Below, in pieces: positions 45,093 through 59,433 of a stretch of 64,000 nt of DNA. The position numbers were made by a program, and so were the translations under genes. Under the pieces are notes generated by a model that had not been told where the DNA came from, searched no databases, and saw only the letters and a list, made by a program, of their open reading frames with translations. The stretch comes from Adiantum capillus-veneris (Eukaryota > Streptophyta > Polypodiopsida > Polypodiales > Pteridaceae). Positions within the stretch are counted from its first letter, which is position 1; the number at the start of each line of letters is the position of its first letter. Location of the stretch: NCBI GenBank assembly GCA_014529385.2, contig CM043961.1, forward strand, positions 16,410,478 through 16,474,477. Reading direction: 5' to 3'.

Positions 45093-45440
45093 ATTACTCT
45101 AATTACAATTGGATTAGCACTAGCCTCTCAAGCATAAACATTAAGCTCAAGGCTAGGCCAAAGAGTGAACACTCTAGGGAGAGGGAGCTCTCAAAAGTGG
45201 ATCCTCAAGAGTGGATACTCAAAAATGAAACCTCCTTGCTAAAAGGCTTCCTTTTAAGGGATTTCACCACAATCCCTTCTACTATGGGTTTAAGCTTGAG
45301 CCCTCTAGCTACCATATACAACTTTGAAACTCCAATTGAGCCCAAGACTTATACAAAGTGAGTGGAAAATATTGTGACATCCATAGCATATCTCCCGCTT
45401 GATGCATAAACGGTGTAGCCTATGTTAGCCACTAGTAACA

Positions 45441-48110
45441 TTCCCCCCTTCCTAATTTGATGCACATCCTCATGTGTCGGTGAAGCAAGACACGGTGACA
45501 TGGTAGAAAGCAAGTCCATGGAAGAAATGTTGAGCTGCAAAACATAAGAACAAGTAATGAGCATTAAAGGCCAACAAGGATACAAAACATGAAGTACAAT
45601 GAGCAATCATGCAAAGTGAATTTTTTGCTTCTAAAAGATGGGTGAATCATAGTCAAGAACTAGACAACATAAAGCAAAAAAACACCTAAACTATCGTGAA
45701 GATTAAACCACTTGAAATTTTAGTTTTATGTATGAAACACAAGCAATAAATTATGACCCTAGGCTAATGCAAGTTCATAAACCTACTAGCCTGAAAACTA
45801 TGTGATCAATATTAATAAATCATTCAAGTCTATCATGTCTATGGGCTATTAAAAAAGCTCCTAATCTGTTAGTACATTGTCACAGCTTTTTGAAGCTCAT
45901 GGAAGTTATTTGTTTTTTGTCATTCATTGAAGAAATTAAAGCACAATACAAGGCTACCACCCCAAGGCAAGTTTGAGTACGACTCTCGGCTCCTTGAACC
46001 CTCAAGAAGGTGTTCCAAAAGCCTACTAGCCTACCAAGGCAACGGCTAACCCCTATCAACCCAAGGCATCGGTTTAGGGCCTTGACCAAGCAAGCCAAGC
46101 TGATTCACCTCGCTTGCTAAGTGCCAATAAGGTGCTAGGCCTTACATAGACACAACCTAACATAGAAATTTTTCTTTTCACGTGTCTAGTAGCATTTTGG
46201 CTACTTTTTCTTCATATTTTTGCCTTCATTGATTCATTTTTTAGCATATTTTTATTGCTTCCAACTTGAGATGCTTTATGGCAATTGGACTAAAGGACTA
46301 AAGCCTAATCATAGCCGTAGGTCATGTTAAAAATTAATGGAGTATTAAGACTATCACTAAGAGTCTAGGACTAATGAGAAATGAACCTGTATTAACCTAA
46401 GGTCAAGGCCAATTACCTACGAGTAGCACACATAAAACGTACTTTTTTTATGAGTTAATATTCACAAAGCAAAGTGTTGAAACTTTAGTATGCTTAGCTT
46501 TTGAACATGAAAGAACCATAGCTTAGAAGCAAAAATTTCACTTAAGCCAAGCAAGAGAATGAAGAGATAAATAAAAGAGCAAAAACATGGAAGGATTACA
46601 CCTATTCATGCTCTTTGTGCATCCTTGAGCAAGCATCCCCTTTGTAGAGAAGCCTCTTGATCTTTTCATTTGTAACAGAAGCTTTTTGAAGCGAATTGTA
46701 AACACAAGCTACAAAAGCCAATTATTGAAATCCAAAAGCACACAAAAAACATCAAGAACCTAAAGCTAGGGTCTTGCATACCTGAATTTGCCAAAGGGAA
46801 AAAAATGCCTATGGTTAAGCACATGATGCTCTTTGATAGCAAATTTATGCATACATATAAAAAATGAGAGATAAAATGAGCTTCTATATAAGCAAATTTT
46901 ACAATTTTTACAATCTCTCATGCATAATTCACAAGTTGATTAAGTTCTAGCTCAATGAGATATGGAAAAAACAAGCCAAGAGCTGAAAATAATGCAACTT
47001 TTGAATGAAATGAAGTGGCTCTCAATAGCCAAATTTTACAATTAAAAGCTCCAAACAAGTTGGCTAAACACTAGCTCACATGAAATTTTCAATTTCTAGA
47101 GCAATCTATGAGCTAGAGATGACTGCAACTTGGTGAAATGAAAGTGAGTGGCTCTCAATAGCCAAATTTTTACTTGAAAGCTCTCAAAAAATTGTCTACA
47201 CTAGCTCGAAGGAAAACATTTTCACTTTAGACCAAGCTATTAGCTAGCATGTATACAATTTTTAATCCAAAGACTTGGAATGACTCTAAATAGCCATATT
47301 TTGCAATTGTTTGCAATGATGACCCCTTCCTGGATCCATGAAAGCACACTCCTACCACACCCCTTCAAAACAACTCAACTCATTAGTGCTCTTAAGCATT
47401 TGGAAATTCAACACAAGCACTAAAAATGCACGATCAACCACAACCCCAAAATTCTCATGATCTCTCTTGGCCATCAAACAAGCTTGGTTTAAGTGCTTTG
47501 CAATGATTTTACATTAATATCAAGCACTAAAATGTACACTCAAATACCAAGCCCAAACTTTAATGCACATTCTCTACCAAGCATCATTGTATCAATGTAG
47601 TTGTCGAATAGATTGCATAGCGCATATCATCGAGAAATTTTTATTTTTATTTTTTTCAATCAAGGTGGCACTAGCCCAATGCATAAGGTAGAAAATGGTA
47701 TGCAATTAAAGTTTTATGCATGGAAATTCTTATACTATCAAAGTGCATAAAGTCAATGCTTGCGTGTTTTCTCTCTTGCTCTTATGTAGCAATTTTGACA
47801 TACAAAGCAAGAAGAAGAAGAGAAATGCTATTTACCAATGACCATATACAAAGATGAGTTGCTTGTACTCTTGTACATACTCTATCACACACAACCAAAT
47901 TGATATTGTCATCATGAAAAGGGCTCATCATTTTTAACACCGTTATGACTGATCATTTAAGGCTAGCATGCCTAATGGAGATATGATGACCGAATGATGT
48001 ATCTCATGTGCCAATCACAACATGAAATTAGCCCAATATTTAGTTGTGGAAACAAACATAATCTTGATCATATAAAGTTTTTCTTCATTGGTTGACTCCG
48101 TTTTTTAACA
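45441..48110 (-). other. non-coding interior, possibly of the element owning the long LTR
   Basis: Starting with the polypurine tract (45441-45453), about 2.7 kb carry no gag or pol motif and only short frames. A non-coding interior next to a ~1-kb LTR would fit a LARD-type (large non-autonomous) element. A sub-repeat lies at 46860-47310. Confidence 0.45.
46860..47310. repeat. degenerate ~120-bp repeat, about four copies
   Basis: GTGGCTCTCAATAGCCAAAT recurs at about 47015 and 47150, with diverged forms near 46885 (AGCTTCTATATAAGCAAATT) and 47280 (ATGACTCTAAATAGCCATAT). Each is followed by ACTAGCTC.A and AGCTA..AGCTAG words. Confidence 0.65.
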
Positions 48111-50402
<2,292 letters not shown>

Positions 50403-50609
50403 TGTGGTAGTGATGTGTGTGAACACACTAGGACCGCTGGGGCATTTTTTCCTCTTTAGGAGGTTTTTTCCCCCGAGCATTGTATATACGCCCATCACTC
50501 TAGGGCTATCTATCTTCCATTGCACACTAAGTAACACACTCTCTATTGTGTTCCTTGAGCTTCCTTCGTCTTCTCCAAGCTATGTGCATTTCTCTGCAAC
50601 CCTAATTCC
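50403..50609 (+). repeat. probable 5' LTR of the second copia
   Basis: TGTGGTAGTGATGTG marks a plausible start and TTCCAACA the end; a TATA-like TGTATATACGCCC lies at about 50480. The left edge is uncertain because no partner LTR exists in the window. Confidence 0.55.
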
Positions 50610-50611
50610 AA

Positions 50612-50625
50612 CAATTGGTATCAGA
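50612..50625 (+). other. primer-binding site of the second copia
   Basis: TTGGTATCAGAGCGG directly follows the LTR end. It is of the initiator tRNA-Met type. Confidence 0.85.
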
Positions 50626-50733
50626 GCGGGTTACGTCCTCCCGGGCTTAGTCGCCAGCTGCTCCACACACACCTGCTCACTTTCTCCGACTTCAGATTTT
50701 CGGGCAGTTTTCACATCAAATGCATCATTTACC

Positions 50734-52300
50734 ATGGCTGACAACAACACAAATGTGTTCAAGATGTTTGCTATTGAGGATAGGTTAGATGGGGACAACT
50801 ACCCTATGTGGTCTTATATGATGCAACATGTTCTTGTGTCAAAGGGCGTCTGGAACATTGTGTAGGGCATTGATGTACGTCCTAGTTCTGAGGATGTAGG
50901 TGATGTTGAGGATGTTGCAGGTCTTGCTGCAAGGATTGCTGCTATTAGAGTTGTTTTGCCTATGGCAGAACAAGCTCGTTGGGATGTAAAGAATGCGCAG
51001 GCTCATGCATTGATTGCGTTTTCTGTGAAGCACACCATTGTTGCTCACATTCGTTCAACAAAATCTGCAAAACAGGTTTGGGATATTTTGGCTGGTCTTT
51101 ATGCAAGCCGCAATGAGGCTAAAATTGCTTTGCTGCATAAAGGGTTGGAGTTGAAGATTATGCATGAGGAAGATGATATGGACACTTTCCTTGCTAGTGT
51201 CAAGTATATCAATGAGTAACTTATTTCTGCAGGTGAAGTCATTTCAAACAGTTCCCTTGTGCAAATTGTTCTTGATGCCTTACCAGATTCTTACCAGACT
51301 TTTGCTAGTACTTGGAGACTTATGACCCAAGGAAATCCAAAAGTTGTCAAGTTTGATGCATTATGCACATTGCTGTTGCAAGAGTCACTTTCCAGAAAAA
51401 ACAGGACTAGACAGCGTGCAAGTGAACACACTTTTATTGCTTCTCAAAGAAAGGGTGGTAACAGCAATGCAGCCACTTCTTATAGTTCTGCTGCGAGTGG
51501 CAAAACTTCTATTCCAAATGCTTCTGCTGGCAGCACTTTGTTTGGAAATTCTGGTGATAAGGGCAAAAAGAAGATGTGTTGCCATTATTGTAAAGCTAAT
51601 GATCAATTGATCAAGCAGTGTCCTAAGGTGAAGGCCAAAGAGGCTAAGAAGAAAGAGGGTGGTTCCACTGCAAATGCTGGTTCCACTACAAATGCAGCCA
51701 TTGTTCAGTCTTCTGTGAAAGGAGACTGTGATGCTGATGTCGATGCAGAATGGGCTTTTAGCGCAGAGTGCACTTACAATCCTGTTGTCCATGATGCATG
51801 CTTGTCAGTTGCTACAGATTCACATGTGTGGTATTTCGACAGTGGTGCTACAAAGCACATTACCTCACATCGTGAATTGTTCACCTCTCTCGAGTCTGTC
51901 CCTCATGGAAATTCAGTCACTTGTGCCAACAATACCTCTTATCCGGTTCAGGGAGTTGGAAAGATTGTCCTTACTGCTGCAAATGGCAGTTCCTTCACAC
52001 TTGTTCATGCACTTTATGTACCTAGGATCAAGAAGAATCTCTTGTCTATGTCCGCACTTGCTAGACTTGGACTTGTAGTCAAATTTGTGGATGACAGATG
52101 TACAGTTGATGATCTCAGTTTTGGTGATGAAATTGTTGCATTTGGCATGTTGTGCCATGGGCTGTATAAGCTTACTTTGTATGACAAGTGTGGACAAAAT
52201 TTTGCAAATGCTATTGCAGATTCAAGGGCTATTTCAGATGCAAAACTTTGGCATGAACGTTTTGGTCATCTGAATTTTGCAAGTTTGCTACGTTTGCAGT
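50734..52300 (+). other. gag and protease region of the second copia
   Basis: Gag words are LDGDNYPMWSYMMQHVL, AQAHALIAFSVKHTIVAHI, SAKQVWDILAGLYASRNEAK and LPDSYQTFASTWRLM. A zinc-knuckle-like CCHYCKANDQLIKQC lies at about 51570-51620. The protease has VWYFDSGATKHITSHRELF with the D-S-G-A motif at about 51838, followed by ALYVPRIKKNLLSMSAL and the pre-integrase start LWHERFGHLNFASLLRLQ. Confidence 0.85.
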
Positions 52301-52308
52301 AAACTGAT

Positions 52309-53069
52309 ATGGTTGCTTCTTTGCCGCCTATTGAAGCACCTGTCAAACATGTTTGTGAAGGATGTGTTTTGGGTAAGATGCAGCGTTCTAAGTTTCCAAT
52401 GGATGGTTCAGTTCGGGCCACATGCAAGTTGCAGCTTGTGCATAGTGATGTTTGTGGGCCCATGCGAACTCCGTCCTTGGGCAATTACCTGCACTTCATG
52501 ACTTTCATTGATGATTACTCTAGGCATGCATGGGTATTTCCGCTTAAAGCGAAGTCCGAAGTTTTTATGTGCTTCAAAAAATTTCTGGCAATGGCTAAAA
52601 ATGTCTCGAAATGTACTATGGGCACCCTCCGTTCCGATCAAGGGGGGGAGTATATGTCTCATGAATTTAATGCATTTCTGGCTAGTCGTGGGATAAAACA
52701 CCAATGTTCAGTGCCTTATACACCTCAGCAAAATGGTGTTGCTGAGAGGAAAAACAGGTCACTTATGGAAATGGTACGATGTATGGTCAAAAGTCAAGCT
52801 TTTCCGCATTCTTTTTGGCTTGAGGCCATCATGTGTGCCACTTATGTACTAAACAGGTGTCCTACGAAATCTTTGCAGTCTATTACTCCTTATGAAGCAT
52901 GGCATGATAGAAAGCCTTCTATTGAGCACATGCGTGTTTTTGGCTATTTGGCATATGCTTTGGTGCCACAAACACAACGCAGAAAATTGGATGATAAGGC
53001 TGTCAAATGTATTTTTGTTGGTTATAGTGCTGAAAGCAAAGGTTGCAGGTTATATCATCCGCAAACAAA
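52309..53069 (+). other. integrase region of the second copia
   Basis: CEGCVLGKMQRSKFPM ends the pre-integrase domain. The core shows LVHSDVCGPMRTPSLGN, HFMTFIDDYSRHAWVFPL, LRSDQGGEYMSHEFNAFL, PYTPQQNGVAERKNRSLME and FWLEAIMCATYVLNRCP, then VKCIFVGYSAESKGCRLY. All three catalytic regions are visible. The region is cut off by the junction at 53069. Confidence 0.9.
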
Positions 53070-53840
53070 GCACTAATCTAACAACTCCTACACGCATCAA
53101 GTCCACCGAAGTCCGACTTGCCATAGACTAAAAACCCCAAGCACACTAATGTTAAGCACACAATAATTACCACATGTCAATTACGGCACTTCATCAATAG
53201 CTACACACACGAGGTGAATGGTGCTAGAGCTTCATAAAACCTATCTACACGCACAAGCAAAGAATAGGGGACACACACAAATTACAAGATTAATACCCAA
53301 CTTAATCAACCTAATTTGTGATGCTAAATATCGCAAATCAATTGTTCGTAAAGAGATAAGAGTGGTTAATAGCAAGAAGTACATACATCTCTCAAATCTA
53401 GAATAATGAGAGTGTAATACTACCTCATGACATAATGAAATGTAGAGAAGATAAGACCGATGAGAAAATAGGTATTCTATTAATCAAGAGGAGCTTACTC
53501 AAATACAATTGGATTAGCACTAGCCTCTCAAGCATAAACATTAAGCTCAAAGCTAGGCCAAAGAGTGAACACTCTAGAGAGAGGGAGCTCTCAAAAGTAG
53601 ATCTTCAAGAGTGGATACTCAAGAATGAAGCCTCCTTGCTAAAAGGCTTCCTTTTAAGGGCTTTCACCACAGTCCCTTCTACTATGGATTTAAGCTTGAT
53701 CCCTCTAGCTACCATATACAACTTTGGAACTCCAAGTGATCCCAAGACTTATACAAAGTGAGTGGAAAATATTGTAACATCCATAGCATATCTCCCGCTT
53801 GATGTATAACCGATGTAGCATGTGTTAGCCGCTACTAACA
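53070..53840 (-). repeat. truncated second copy of the long LTR (empty site for the young copia)
   Basis: It matches the long LTR from about 39118 to 39547 and 45098 to 45440 without the copia insert: AATCAAGAGGAGCTTACTCA stands where the other copy has the ATTAC-flanked element. It lacks the first ~200 bases of the LTR. It ends GCTACTAACA, followed by ordinary DNA and not by a polypurine tract. Confidence 0.85.
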
Positions 53841-53880
53841 ACCATGCCCTCCAAGGATGTGATGGTGAGGTAGTAAATGC

Positions 53881-53882
<2 letters not shown>

Positions 53883-53946
<64 letters not shown>
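53883..53946. repeat. (CT)n microsatellite
   Basis: About 64 bp of pure CT. Confidence 0.97.
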
Positions 53947-53948
<2 letters not shown>

Positions 53949-54422
53949 TTTTGATGCCTTCAAGTTCAAGCCTAAACTCTGAAAATGGGTGCATGCTTGC
54001 TTCTGTCATTCTTAGCTAGTTGAATTGCTAGAATTATTGAATTTGAAGCTGTATACGAGGGGGTTGTTGATGGTTTCCTCAAAGTTGGTGATATTTGTAT
54101 AACAGTTTTGTACAAAGGAGTCAATTGTTGGTGCTGCAAGCTCAAAAGTGAATAGATCACTTGTTAAGAGCTCTTTTCATCTATACTGATGGATTCAGAG
54201 CTAACCAAAGAAGGAATGCCATTTGTTAGTATGCAAGACTTGCTGGCTAGATATTATAGATGCTAAGGGGGTATCCGTATTGAGATTTTCTCCCTCAAGA
54301 TGCAAGTCCAAGTTTCTTTTTCTCCTCTAGCATAGAAACAAGAGCAAACACAACGTTGTGTACTAGGTGGGGAGTGGTACAGGTATGCACACATGAAGAT
54401 CTCATGCCTCTTTCTTTGATCA

Positions 54423-54465
<43 letters not shown>

Positions 54466-54616
54466 CCCCCCCCCCCCCCCTCTACTCACTTCAAGCTCCC
54501 CCTGCACGCTATTATTGAAAGGTAGCATATGGATATAACATTTTTTAATACTATGGCATAGGCCATATAGCTTGATCTAGATAAAGGAAGAACCATTAAC
54601 ATTTTTTGTGTTTGTG

Positions 54617-54653
<37 letters not shown>

Positions 54654-55078
54654 TGTAGGTATGAATAACATTAGCTTGAGATTTTTGCTAGCTAATAATT
54701 ATATCATATATGTGAAAGGAACATCACATGTGGTGTTGTTGTCCTCAACAAGCTTTGCAATGCCATAGGCAACGAGTTTCATAGTTGGTAGTACACTACC
54801 TTGGAGGTTTTCTTTCTTGCCAATTGCTTACCTTGGCCAAACTCCTTTCAAATATTAATGGTGAGCTACTCATCTTTGGCTTCCACTTCCCTCTCCATAC
54901 ATTCACGCTCCACCCCCTCCACATATTCATGCACCCACAACTCGTTCTTCCGCAATTTAACATCACAAAGGAGTTGCAGGCTGCAATGCATGCTCCATGC
55001 AAGGATAGCTTAACATGTCTTGCAACTACTTCCCTTTAATGGATGCATGCTATCTACTTATCCTTGCACATATAAGCG

Positions 55079-55155
<77 letters not shown>

Positions 55156-55715
55156 GGGGGTCACTACAATTAAAAATTGCATATCCCGTGGGTTCAACAT
55201 TGGCGATTATTTTATTCTATATTTTTTCACATTTTTACATATAGAAGGGTGTTGAAAAAATGTCCTTTTTTGGAACCAAATTTACAAATTGAATAGGAAA
55301 AGGGTCCCTTTTGTTGGTGAGAAATTTACACATAGGGAGTTTTATAAATAGTGCTTGAACGAACGTGATAAATAGATTTTGCATATAGTGAACCCCCGAG
55401 CTATATATATATATATATATCCCATATACAACCATACTGGAATCAAATAGTATTTTGTATAGAAGTCAGGTCAACGTTACATGAAAATAGTGTTGTGTAG
55501 GATTTAAAAGGTTTGGTTAACATTGAAGCTTGATGGTAGGGGCACTTCACTTCATTCATTTATCCTATATTCACTCTCGTTCTTTTCCCTTCCTCAAAGC
55601 TCCCAACCACGTACTCATCTGGCCCTATTTGCCACATGTGGAACACCCACAAAAGCATAAAATGTCGATACCTCATTTCTAGAGTGTCGTGTCTTGGAGT
55701 ACATTGATTCCCTAA
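53947..55715. other. intergenic DNA with several microsatellites
   Basis: Contains (CT)n with an 18-C run (54426-54480), (GA)n (54619-54649), (CT)n then (TA)n (55081-55151) and (TA)n (55399-55421). Short frames at 54785-55040 have no recognisable domain. Confidence 0.6.
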
Positions 55716-55734
55716 AGAGGGAGTGCTACGAAAA

Positions 55735-56010
55735 TTTAAGAGAAGGTAGGATGACCATTTCTCTCTTGATGCAAGTTGCCTATGCTTGCATCCTGAAGGC
55801 ATGTAGAATATTGCAATAAGTGCACATGGGCAAGCAAGTTCATGATGATATTGTTAGGCTTTTGACATCGGCTCTCGGAAAGCAACTTCATGGTTTGCTT
55901 TGCTTTGGTCAACATGTATGCCAAGTGCTTGCCATCTTTATTCATCAATGTGTATGCCAAGTATCAGCCAATGGAGCACAACAGTTTCTGGCAGGCTACA
56001 TATCTTGAAT
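55735..56010 (+). pseudogene. PPR protein fragment (PLS-type), decayed
   Basis: Plus-strand words match the plant pentatricopeptide (PLS class) consensus: VAYACILKACRILQ, then VHMGKQVHDDIVRL, NMYAKCLPSLF, NVYAKY and AGYIS. In the family these read Y.CILKAC, GKQ.H.DIV, MYAKCG and LI.GYAQ. PPR proteins bind organelle RNA for editing or processing. Here a TAA follows ILQ, and frame changes separate the GKQ.H and MYAKC parts, so it is a pseudogene of about two motifs. Spacing between motifs is near the normal ~35 residues. No other part of the gene was found. Confidence 0.65.
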
Positions 56011-56011
56011 G

Positions 56012-56224
56012 TTATCTTTTGGAGTCGTCCTCGGGCTTGAGGTATCCTTCATCTACCCAGACTCGATTCATGACATCGAAGTCTCGGAGCGTGTTGAATG
56101 CTCCAAAACAGAGGGAGACGTTGAAGGAGTGGAACGACGTGATGGTGCTCCATAGCGATGACGCTCCTCGTACCACCTCCTCTGCAGAAAGAAACTCATC
56201 ATCATCCATACATGCATTAAACAC
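56012..56224 (-). other. short unrecognised coding-like frame
   Basis: The 70-codon minus-strand frame has an acidic start (MFNACMDDDEFLSAEEVV), a hydrophobic Ser/Phe-rich middle and ends EGYLKPEDDSKR. Composition looks protein-like, but no family is recognised and neither start nor exon borders are supported. It could be a host exon fragment or chance. Confidence 0.25.
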
Positions 56225-56309
56225 ACGAACATTTAATCTTAATATTTAATGGAGAAGAAAATATGGACAAGTTATAATCTATACTATAGATAATAGGGGG
56301 AGGGATTCC

Positions 56310-56410
56310 TATGTAGAGAGAGAGAGAGAGAGGACTCATAAAGAGGGAGGAATTCCTGTGTAGAGAGAGAGAGAGAGAGGACTCATAAAGGGGGAGGGTT
56401 TCCTGTGACG
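56310..56410. repeat. ~60-bp tandem duplication with GA core
   Basis: GGAATTCCTGTGTAGAGAG-type units with GAGAGGACTCATAAAGGGGG, two and a half copies. The Ser/Leu-rich minus-strand frame across it is an artefact. Confidence 0.85.
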
Positions 56411-56889
56411 AGGAGTTCAAGCCGACTTCAAATTAATCCTTAGCGAGTAGCGATGCACGCTTCCTGCTTCTTCGTTAGAAGAGCAAGATCTGTCTGCCCT
56501 TTGAGGACTCCGTCGGCTTGGAGTGGTAGCGATAACGATTAAACACAATTTATATTTCTCAAGTCTAGCCACTCTCCAATGTAAACTAGGGACTCTGATA
56601 CATATGACAATAGATAAGCTTCAGAAAAACCAAGATTCATAGTGTTTGAGTTTGAGTTTGAGGATAAATCATATGAGCATTCTGTTAATCCGGGATAGTC
56701 ATTCATGGTCCACATTAGAATGCCTCTCGATTACTTGTGTTAGATCTTTATCTATCATGAGAGAGAGAGAGAGATCGGTATGTCTAATCTATTTTGTATA
56801 TGCAGGTTTCTATATTCTTGGGCAATTGCAGGTTCTCGGACTCCATCAGTATGAGTGATCATAGCAGCACAGTAGTGCTCGCCCGAGCA

Positions 56890-57670
56890 AGGCAGACATA
56901 GAACGCTTCTTAGCGTCTCTTTCACCCGATCAACTAGATCTAGTGGAGGGATGAGTAGTATCTATGAGCAAAGACGGATCACCTCCTTCGCAATTGCAGC
57001 CTCGGTCTCCATTGCACTCAAAGTGCAGTTCTGTGTCGGACTCGAGCCGACGTAGTCTGCATATCAGACTTTCACAACAGTCTGACGGTGGTGGTTGCTG
57101 TGGTGAGGAGCACTTCGTTTCTGGAACTCATGTGTCAGAGAGTCCCCAGGACAGACCGAGGAGTGTCCCTGCTTGTGAGACTGCTCAGACTACGCCGAAG
57201 GATTATACTGCCTATGCTTTTGACAGTGGTGTTCCGACCACTGTGTCAGAGACGCCGAGGAATGACCCGGACATTGCATCGGGGTTGCTCAGAGGCCTGG
57301 ACAATGAGCATTCACTAGACAGGGTTGCTACAGTTCAGGGAGGGACGTGCCAGAGGGATACGCCTACCTCATCGATCGTATGTCTGGTGAGATCATTATG
57401 ACCCCTGAGGGGAAGCAGGTGATGGGCCCCATACAACTGTCGTGTAGACAGGTTTTTCGACACACGGTCATGATCTATTGGAGGGCTCAGGATAAAGCCT
57501 CCAAGGATTATGTTATTGCTCCGCTACATCGGGAGTTTCCAGTTCCCTCTCTGGAGAATACATTTGACGATGCTTGGATGAGGAGGTGCATGCCCGACTA
57601 CATGAAGCATCAGAGGTCAGACACACGGGGAGCAGATGCTAGACCTAACTGGCTTGAAAGAGAGGAGTAG
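56890..57670 (+). CDS. unrecognised ORF pair, possibly transposon-encoded
   Basis: Two overlapping plus-strand frames. The first (ATG 56964 to 57401; 145 codons) is Ser/Pro/Thr-rich and polar; the in-frame stretch before it, DIERFLASLSPDQLDLVEG, also looks coding but is separated by a stop. The second (57347-57670; 107 codons) has DRMSGEIIMTPEGKQVMGP, VMIYWRAQDKASKDYVIAPL and FDDAWMRRCMPDYMKH. The look (polar N-terminus, then a Trp/Arg-rich domain ending with MPDYMKHQR) recalls accessory ORFs of plant transposons, but I recognise no family. A frameshift between the two or an intron would explain the overlap. No start context or promoter supports a choice. Confidence 0.35.
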
Positions 57671-58613
57671 AGGGGTATCAGGGAGGATAGGACGACCAGT
57701 CAAGACAGGTGGCGGCAACAGAGGGACGCAGCGAGAACTTGCATCGAGATGGGATTATTCCATCACCTGGGGAGTGGCGGCTGGGCCAGCTTCGAGGAGG
57801 ATTTTGTCCCATCACCTGGGTCATGGATCGACAGGGTGGAGAGGTGAGATTATTAAACTCTCGCATTGAAGTATTTGTAGATGTTTGTACATCTGTAAGT
57901 TCTTAATGGTGTGTTGTGTTTGTTACAAGACTCTTACATGCAACCGTTGAAACCGGAGGAGCTAGCCGATCTGTAGCTATATAGTATCCGTCGGCATTTT
58001 GTATCATCAGCCGGCATTTCCATATGTTGTACTACTACACCGCCTTCGGCGGCCTCTCTCTCTTTTTCTCTCTCCCTCTTTATCGCGTGCACAAGGGCTT
58101 CTCTCAGTTTTGGAGTTTAGCCTTCATGTCGCAGATTTTGACACGTGTAAAGGGCTCCCCCTTCCGCCATATTATGGTAGTTTAGATAGCAGCGGGCAAT
58201 TTTGTAGTAGATCTTCTATTAATAGACAATCAGTCTTCTTATGAAAAGTTGCAAATTTTTTATATGCGCATATATTTAATCTCACAACCACAGGTATCTT
58301 GGAAATTTCGATAAATTTGGATGGCATTTTGGGAATTTAAAATTAGAGGGGTATTTTGGGAATTCCCCCTAGATTCTATACGGGCCATTGTTGTTTACTT
58401 GGCCATTTTTGGTTCACTGGCCATTTGTATACAGCAATGACTCAAAGACAAAGTATCATACCTGTTGCCATCCTCAAGTCTGCAAAGCGAGCATCACCCC
58501 CTCTGCGCAATGGTCCCTCCCTTTTCTTCCCTTGCCATGGCAACATGCTCGTCTCCCTCTTGTGTGGACCATTGCAGGACTCTCTCTCTCTTTGATCATG
58601 CACGCCATGGTTG

Positions 58614-58617
<4 letters not shown>
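57671..58617. other. intergenic DNA
   Basis: A CCGCCTTCGGCGG palindrome lies at about 58038-58050. GGGAATT/GGGGTATTTTGGGAATT words occur at 58330-58365, of a type also seen inverted at 62750-62860. No gene is recognised. Confidence 0.5.
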
Positions 58618-58660
<43 letters not shown>

Positions 58661-58858
58661 CTTACTACTTCCTGGTCCTCCAACAACAAGACCAAACTTT
58701 GGCAGGTAGCAACACTGACGCGAGGGCAAAAAGGGGGATATCTCTCGCATCCAATAGATCTACACGATCTGACACGCAAATTCACCCATTCCTTGTTGAT
58801 GGTGAAGGGGGGGGGGGGAGGGGGAGGGGGGGGGAGAGAGAGAGAGAGAGAGAGAGAG
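58618..58858. repeat. (CT)n, poly(G) and (GA)n tracts
   Basis: CT at 58618-58658, an interrupted G tract at 58806-58834 and GA at 58835-58858, with unique DNA between 58659 and 58805. Confidence 0.95.
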
Positions 58859-59281
58859 TCTTAGCACTACCTTCAGACGAGCACGAGAGAGAGAACGCAT
58901 TGTATGCGAGCAGGGATTGAAATAGAATACCATATCATCGCTTGCCAAAAAAATCTCCAAGTCCCTTGTGGATCGCATTTATCTCCTTCCGCCTGTCATG
59001 TCTGGGAGAGAAAATCTCTCTCCTCCCACCTTTACACTTGTCTCTTCTCTCTCCTCCACTTGTCCTTCCCGACTTTTCCTAATGTTAGATCTTAATCTAA
59101 CCTTATAATAAATGTAATTCTAAATCTAACGTAACCCTAAATCTTAATATAACATTTCATTTTATATTTTCTCTATTTTTTTAAATCTATCCCTCTCTCT
59201 CTCTCTCTTTGTTTTCTCCCCTTAACTCTCTCTTTTCGCCTTCTCTCCCTCTTTCTCTTTCCCTTTGTTTTCTCATCTAAA

Positions 59282-59283
<2 letters not shown>
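58859..59283. other. intergenic DNA, pyrimidine-rich at the end
   Basis: No gene. AATCTAAC..TAA words repeat at 59085-59160, followed by CT-rich DNA. Confidence 0.5.
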
Positions 59284-59321
<38 letters not shown>

Positions 59322-59339
59322 GACACAATGTTGTGTATG

Positions 59340-59433
<94 letters not shown>

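Larger units (their letters stand above)
38920..45440 (-). repeat. long LTR (about 0.94-0.97 kb) split by a nested copia element
   Basis: It starts on the plus strand TGTTGGAACCATTG and ends CACTAGTAACA. On the minus strand it would start TGTTACTAGTGG, preceded by the polypurine tract AGGAAGGGGGGAA (plus 45441-45453). That makes it a minus-strand 3' LTR. The copia element at 39548-45092 splits it. A second, truncated copy lies at 53070-53840, about 95 percent identical by eye. Confidence 0.75.
50403..53069 (+). mobile_element. second Ty1/copia element, 5' half only, broken
   Basis: A probable 5' LTR (about 50403-50609, ending CCTAATTCCAACA) is followed by the primer site TGGTATCAGAGCGGG, then gag from MADNNTNVFKMF (50734), a degenerate zinc knuckle, protease and integrase. 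The element stops at YHPQTKH within the region after integrase. RT, RNase H and 3' LTR are absent, and the long-LTR copy starts at once. About three breaks in the coding part. It belongs to a different copia family from the element at 39.5 kb. Confidence 0.85.
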
